Assembly (NCBI GenBank): GCA_017462825.1
Contig: JAFTQI010000007.1
Location: forward strand, 55,342-119,341
Length of the DNA: 64,000 nucleotides
From: Clostridia bacterium
GTDB taxonomy: Bacteria > Bacillota_A > Clostridia > Christensenellales > Borkfalkiaceae
Direction of reading: 5' to 3'
A program made the translations under genes and the position numbers. Positions 62,301 through 64,000 of the stretch are shown piece after piece (position 1 is the first letter of the stretch; every line of letters begins with the position of its first letter). The notes beneath the pieces are model-generated. The model worked only from the letters and a program-made list of their open reading frames with translations, was not told the origin of the DNA and did not search any database.

Positions 62301-63148
62301 ATCATTTTCTTCAAACGGTTGTTACGGTTGATAACGCGGCGGTACAAATCGTTCAAGTCGGACGTAGCGAATCTGCCGCCGTCGAGCTGTACCATAGGAC
62401 GGATATCGGGGGGAATAACGGGAAGAACGGTCATAATCATCCATTCGGGGCGGTTACCGCTCTTTCTGAACGATTCGATTACTTCAAGACGCTTAATCGC
62501 CTTAATCGCTTTTTGACCGGGGCCCTTTTGGCTATTCGCCGATTCGTCCACAGCTTTTTTACATTCTTCGCTTTCCTTATCAAGGTCGACAGCCATCAAA
62601 AGCTCGCGGATTGATTCCGCGCCCATGCCAACTTTCAAGCCGGTTACGGAAGAATCGCCGTAGCGTTCTTCGATTTCGCGGAGCTGTTTGTCGGTGATGA
62701 CTTCTTTATAGGAAAGTTCGGTTACGCTGCCCGGATCGAGAACGACGTAGGAAGCGAAATAGATAACTTGTTCTAATTGCTTCGGCCCCATATTGAGAAG
62801 AAGACCGATTTTAGAGGGTACGCCTTTGAAATACCAGATATGGGAAACGGGCGCTGCAAGCTCGATGTGTCCCATTCTTTCACGGCGGACTCTCGAACGA
62901 GTGATTTCAACGCCGCACTTTTCGCAAGTATGCCCCTTATATTTTACTCTCTTATACTTACCGCAATGACATTCCCAGTCCTTCATCGGCCCGAAGATCT
63001 TTTCGCAGAAAAGACCGTCTTTTTCGGGTTTTTGGGTGCGGTAGTTAATGGTTTCGGGCTTGGTTACTTCGCCGAACGACCATTCTCTGATTTTCTCGGG
63101 AGAAGCAATGCTGATTTGAATAGAATGAAAATCGTTTAATTCGTACAT
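59366..63148 (-). CDS. rpoC: RNA polymerase beta' subunit
   Basis: 1260 residues. N-terminal zinc site [20 protein letters not shown], clamp and rudder text, the catalytic motif NADFDGDQM near residue 450, bridge and trigger helices ([16 protein letters not shown]) and the second zinc site with [16 protein letters not shown]. Its length fits Firmicutes, without the large beta' insert. The C terminus is short and acidic. Start ATG after GGAGG, 12 bp past rpoB. Confidence 0.98.
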   Translation of the reverse strand: MYELNDFHSIQISIASPEKIREWSFGEVTKPETINYRTQKPEKDGLFCEKIFGPMKDWECHCGKYKRVKYKGHTCEKCGVEITRSRVRRERMGHIELAAPVSHIWYFKGVPSKIGLLLNMGPKQLEQVIYFASYVVLDPGSVTELSYKEVITDKQLREIEERYGDSSVTGLKVGMGAESIRELLMAVDLDKESEECKKAVDESANSQKGPGQKAIKAIKRLEVIESFRKSGNRPEWMIMTVLPVIPPDIRPMVQLDGGRFATSDLNDLYRRVINRNNRLKKMMEISAPDMIIKNEKRMLQEAVDALIDNGRRGKALSGPSNRDLKSLSAMLRGKQGRFRQNLLGKRVDYSGRSVIVVGPELKIYQCGLPKEMAIELFKPFIMKRLVESGQCHNIKTAKRAVEKAKDMVWNVLEDVIKDHPVLLNRAPTLHRLSIQAFEPVLIEGRAIKISPLVCGPFNADFDGDQMAVHLPLSVEAQAEARFLMLSANNILKLADGKSVMSPTQDMIIGAYCLTIKRREEGGKYDEQGRPDENGEVYIPPVYSSENEAILAYQNKIAHEQDEMYLKRTVELPEGMFEDLDLPYVCPVENKAGETLIKSAVVRRNEKTGKLEVTGIIKTTIGRLIYNDGLPQDLGFVKRTTPESYLRLELDTEFIGKARAIGKKHLSKIVEAAFRTGKAPKAAYVLDAMKERGYKYSTLAALTTSVFDMKIPEEKQEIIDNAEREVSKIAKKYARGLLNEEERYDAVIAQWDEATNKVADLLKKQGEQDKFNPIWMMADSGARGSIDQIKQLAGMRGLMVNPQGKKIEVPVKSCFRNGLSVLEYFISSHGGRKGLTDTALKTADSGYLTRRLVDVSHEIIVREDDCCAGRKPQGLPVKAIHDSIGKEIEGLHSRVLGRFAAEDVIDPATGEVIVAMNQFIDEKEADAIVAAGLKEVSIRSVFTCSSKVGVCAKCYGKNMATTLPVQVGEAVGTIAAQSIGEPGTQLTMRTFHTGGIAATGDITQGLPRVEELFEVRKPKGCATICEAEGIISIDTSDGSKHVKILDEATKEVKADYSLPFNAEIKVKEGEKVVPGVLLNAGSVYPQDILRVQGVKGVQDYILEQVQTVYRSQGVEINDKHVEIIVRQMLKKVRVESAGDTNLLPGELVDMVTFQEESAKAMMNGGKPALAKRVLLGITKAALATDSFLSAASFQETSKVLTEAAIRTKRDYLVGLKENVIIGKLIPAGTGTKAYKTVTPQYVGGYNAPVTEEKTEEIAEKA

Positions 63149-63160
63149 AGTATTACCTCC

Positions 63161-64000
63161 TTACTCCTCGTCGCCGAAAAGATCGTCGTCACCGTCGTCT
63201 TCAACGGTTTCAAACAATTTGCCGAAATCGAAGGAATCGTCGTCTTCATCGTCGAAATCTTCGTCGTCGTCCGATTCCGTGATATTAAGACCGTCTTCAT
63301 CGTCGCCGTCGTCTTCAAAGATAGACTTGACGTCGAATTCGTCTTCTTCGTCTTCTTCGTCGTCCGTGGTGAAGTCGATTTCTTCGAGTTCTTCTTCCTT
63401 CAAGCTCGACTTGCGGCTTGCCGTAACGTCAAGATTATCCTCTTCTTCCACTTCGCGAATGATAAGTTCGTCGCCCGATTCGGTGAGCACCTTAACGTCA
63501 AGCGCCAAGGATCTCAATTCTTTAAGCAATACCTTGAATGCTTCGGGAATACCGGGTTCGGAAATGTTCTCGCCGCGAACGATGGATTCGTAGGTCTTAA
63601 CACGTCCGTTCGTATCGTCCGATTTTACGGTAAGAATTTCTTGCAAGATGTGCGCCGCGCCGTAAGCTTCGAGTGCCCAAACTTCCATTTCACCGAAACG
63701 CTGTCCGCCGAATTGCGCTTTACCGCCGAGAGGCTGCTGCGTAACGAGCGAATAAGGACCGATTGCACGCGCGTGAATCTTATCGTCTACAAGGTGGATA
63801 AGTTTAATCATATACTGTACGCCGATAGTAACGCGGTTTTCAAAGGCTTCGCCCGTTCTACCGTCGAATACTTGGAATTTACCGTCAACCTTACCGTCGG
63901 GGTTCAACAGATTGTTTTCCCTAAACATAACTTCAAGGTCTTTTTCCGTTGCGCCGTCGAATACGGGCGTTGCAATCTTCCAACCAAGTTGTTTACATAC
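63161..64000 (-). CDS. rpoB: RNA polymerase beta subunit, C-terminal part (gene continues past right edge)
   Basis: 279 residues seen. The C-terminal clamp text is clear: [38 protein letters not shown], and [16 protein letters not shown]. About 95 residues of strongly acidic, low-complexity sequence follow ([22 protein letters not shown]), ending DDDLFGDEE, longer than the usual Firmicutes tail. The frame is open to the window edge. Confidence 0.96.
   Translation of the reverse strand, partial: VCKQLGWKIATPVFDGATEKDLEVMFRENNLLNPDGKVDGKFQVFDGRTGEAFENRVTIGVQYMIKLIHLVDDKIHARAIGPYSLVTQQPLGGKAQFGGQRFGEMEVWALEAYGAAHILQEILTVKSDDTNGRVKTYESIVRGENISEPGIPEAFKVLLKELRSLALDVKVLTESGDELIIREVEEEDNLDVTASRKSSLKEEELEEIDFTTDDEEDEEDEFDVKSIFEDDGDDEDGLNITESDDDEDFDDEDDDSFDFGKLFETVEDDGDDDLFGDEE

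Noticed and set aside
60788..62614. 608-codon plus-strand open frame opposite rpoC
   Set aside because: Antisense to the core of rpoC; the translation has no domain character.
1..64000. tRNA, rRNA, CRISPR arrays, transposases
   Set aside because: All gaps were read on both strands for cloverleaf arms, spaced repeats and transposase motifs; none was found. Short or divergent ones could be missed by eye.

Overview
The window looks like chromosome from an uncultured anaerobic member of the Clostridia (Bacillota), plausibly a gut Christensenellales-type organism. The basis is: AGGAGG-type ribosome binding sites, many TTGACA-17-TATAAT promoters, lipobox lipoproteins, an anaerobic pyruvate formate-lyase operon, a two-gene SUF-like iron-sulfur system, Opp peptide uptake with several peptidases, and rpoB-rpoC followed by an AT-rich spacer. 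The phylum is well supported; the finer placement is inference.

Layout. 1-7.4 kb (all minus): a phage morphogenesis module in the order terminase large subunit, small basic protein, portal, scaffold, coat, gp4-like adaptor, gp10-like protein running off the left edge. The order matches the P22 head module. No integrase or repressor is visible. 7.4-11.6 kb: two exported SH3-like/TM-tail proteins (plus) around a minus-strand sigma-region-4-like regulator, with a gene-poor stretch carrying a perfect SOS box. 11.7-19.4 kb: an MgtE Mg2+ channel with a duplicated N domain; a minus operon radC-histidine kinase-response regulator-HAD phosphatase-cysK; an M20 dipeptidase. 19.4-28.4 kb: TetR regulator, two flavoproteins, a membrane-anchored double-YegP protein, a DUF378 protein, and a MarR-regulated MacB-type ABC exporter. 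28.7-38 kb: two convergent M18 aminopeptidases, the SmsB/SmsC pair, galE-ygjP-transglutaminase lipoprotein, and a CorC/HlyC-type protein. 38.2-45.6 kb: a five-gene oligopeptide ABC operon whose OppC permease carries an RCC1-like propeller inserted in its first outer loop. 45.7-48 kb: metY-metA methionine genes. 48-51.4 kb: SNF transporter, TcdA-like protein, membrane-anchored ComEC-type metallo-hydrolase. 51.5-55 kb: pyruvate formate-lyase operon pflA-thioredoxin-PFL core-separate glycyl-radical domain. 55.2-59.1 kb: GtrA, membrane glycosyltransferase and UDP-galactopyranose-mutase-like protein. 59.4-64 kb: rpoC and the 3' part of rpoB.

How the genes fit together. Opp, the M18 and M20 peptidases and the SNF transporter point to peptide and amino-acid use. 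PFL makes formate and acetyl-CoA without oxygen, and the SMS pair would supply Fe-S clusters for PflA. metA, metY and cysK give sulfur amino acids by the acetyl-homoserine/direct sulfhydrylation route. galE and the UGM-like/glycosyltransferase/GtrA operon point to surface glycan assembly.

The most unusual items are the split pyruvate formate-lyase, the RCC1-in-OppC fusion, and a structured, direct-repeat-flanked element found three times just after stop codons, with compensatory base changes in two helices. No tRNA, rRNA, CRISPR array, insertion sequence or recognised riboswitch was found by eye.
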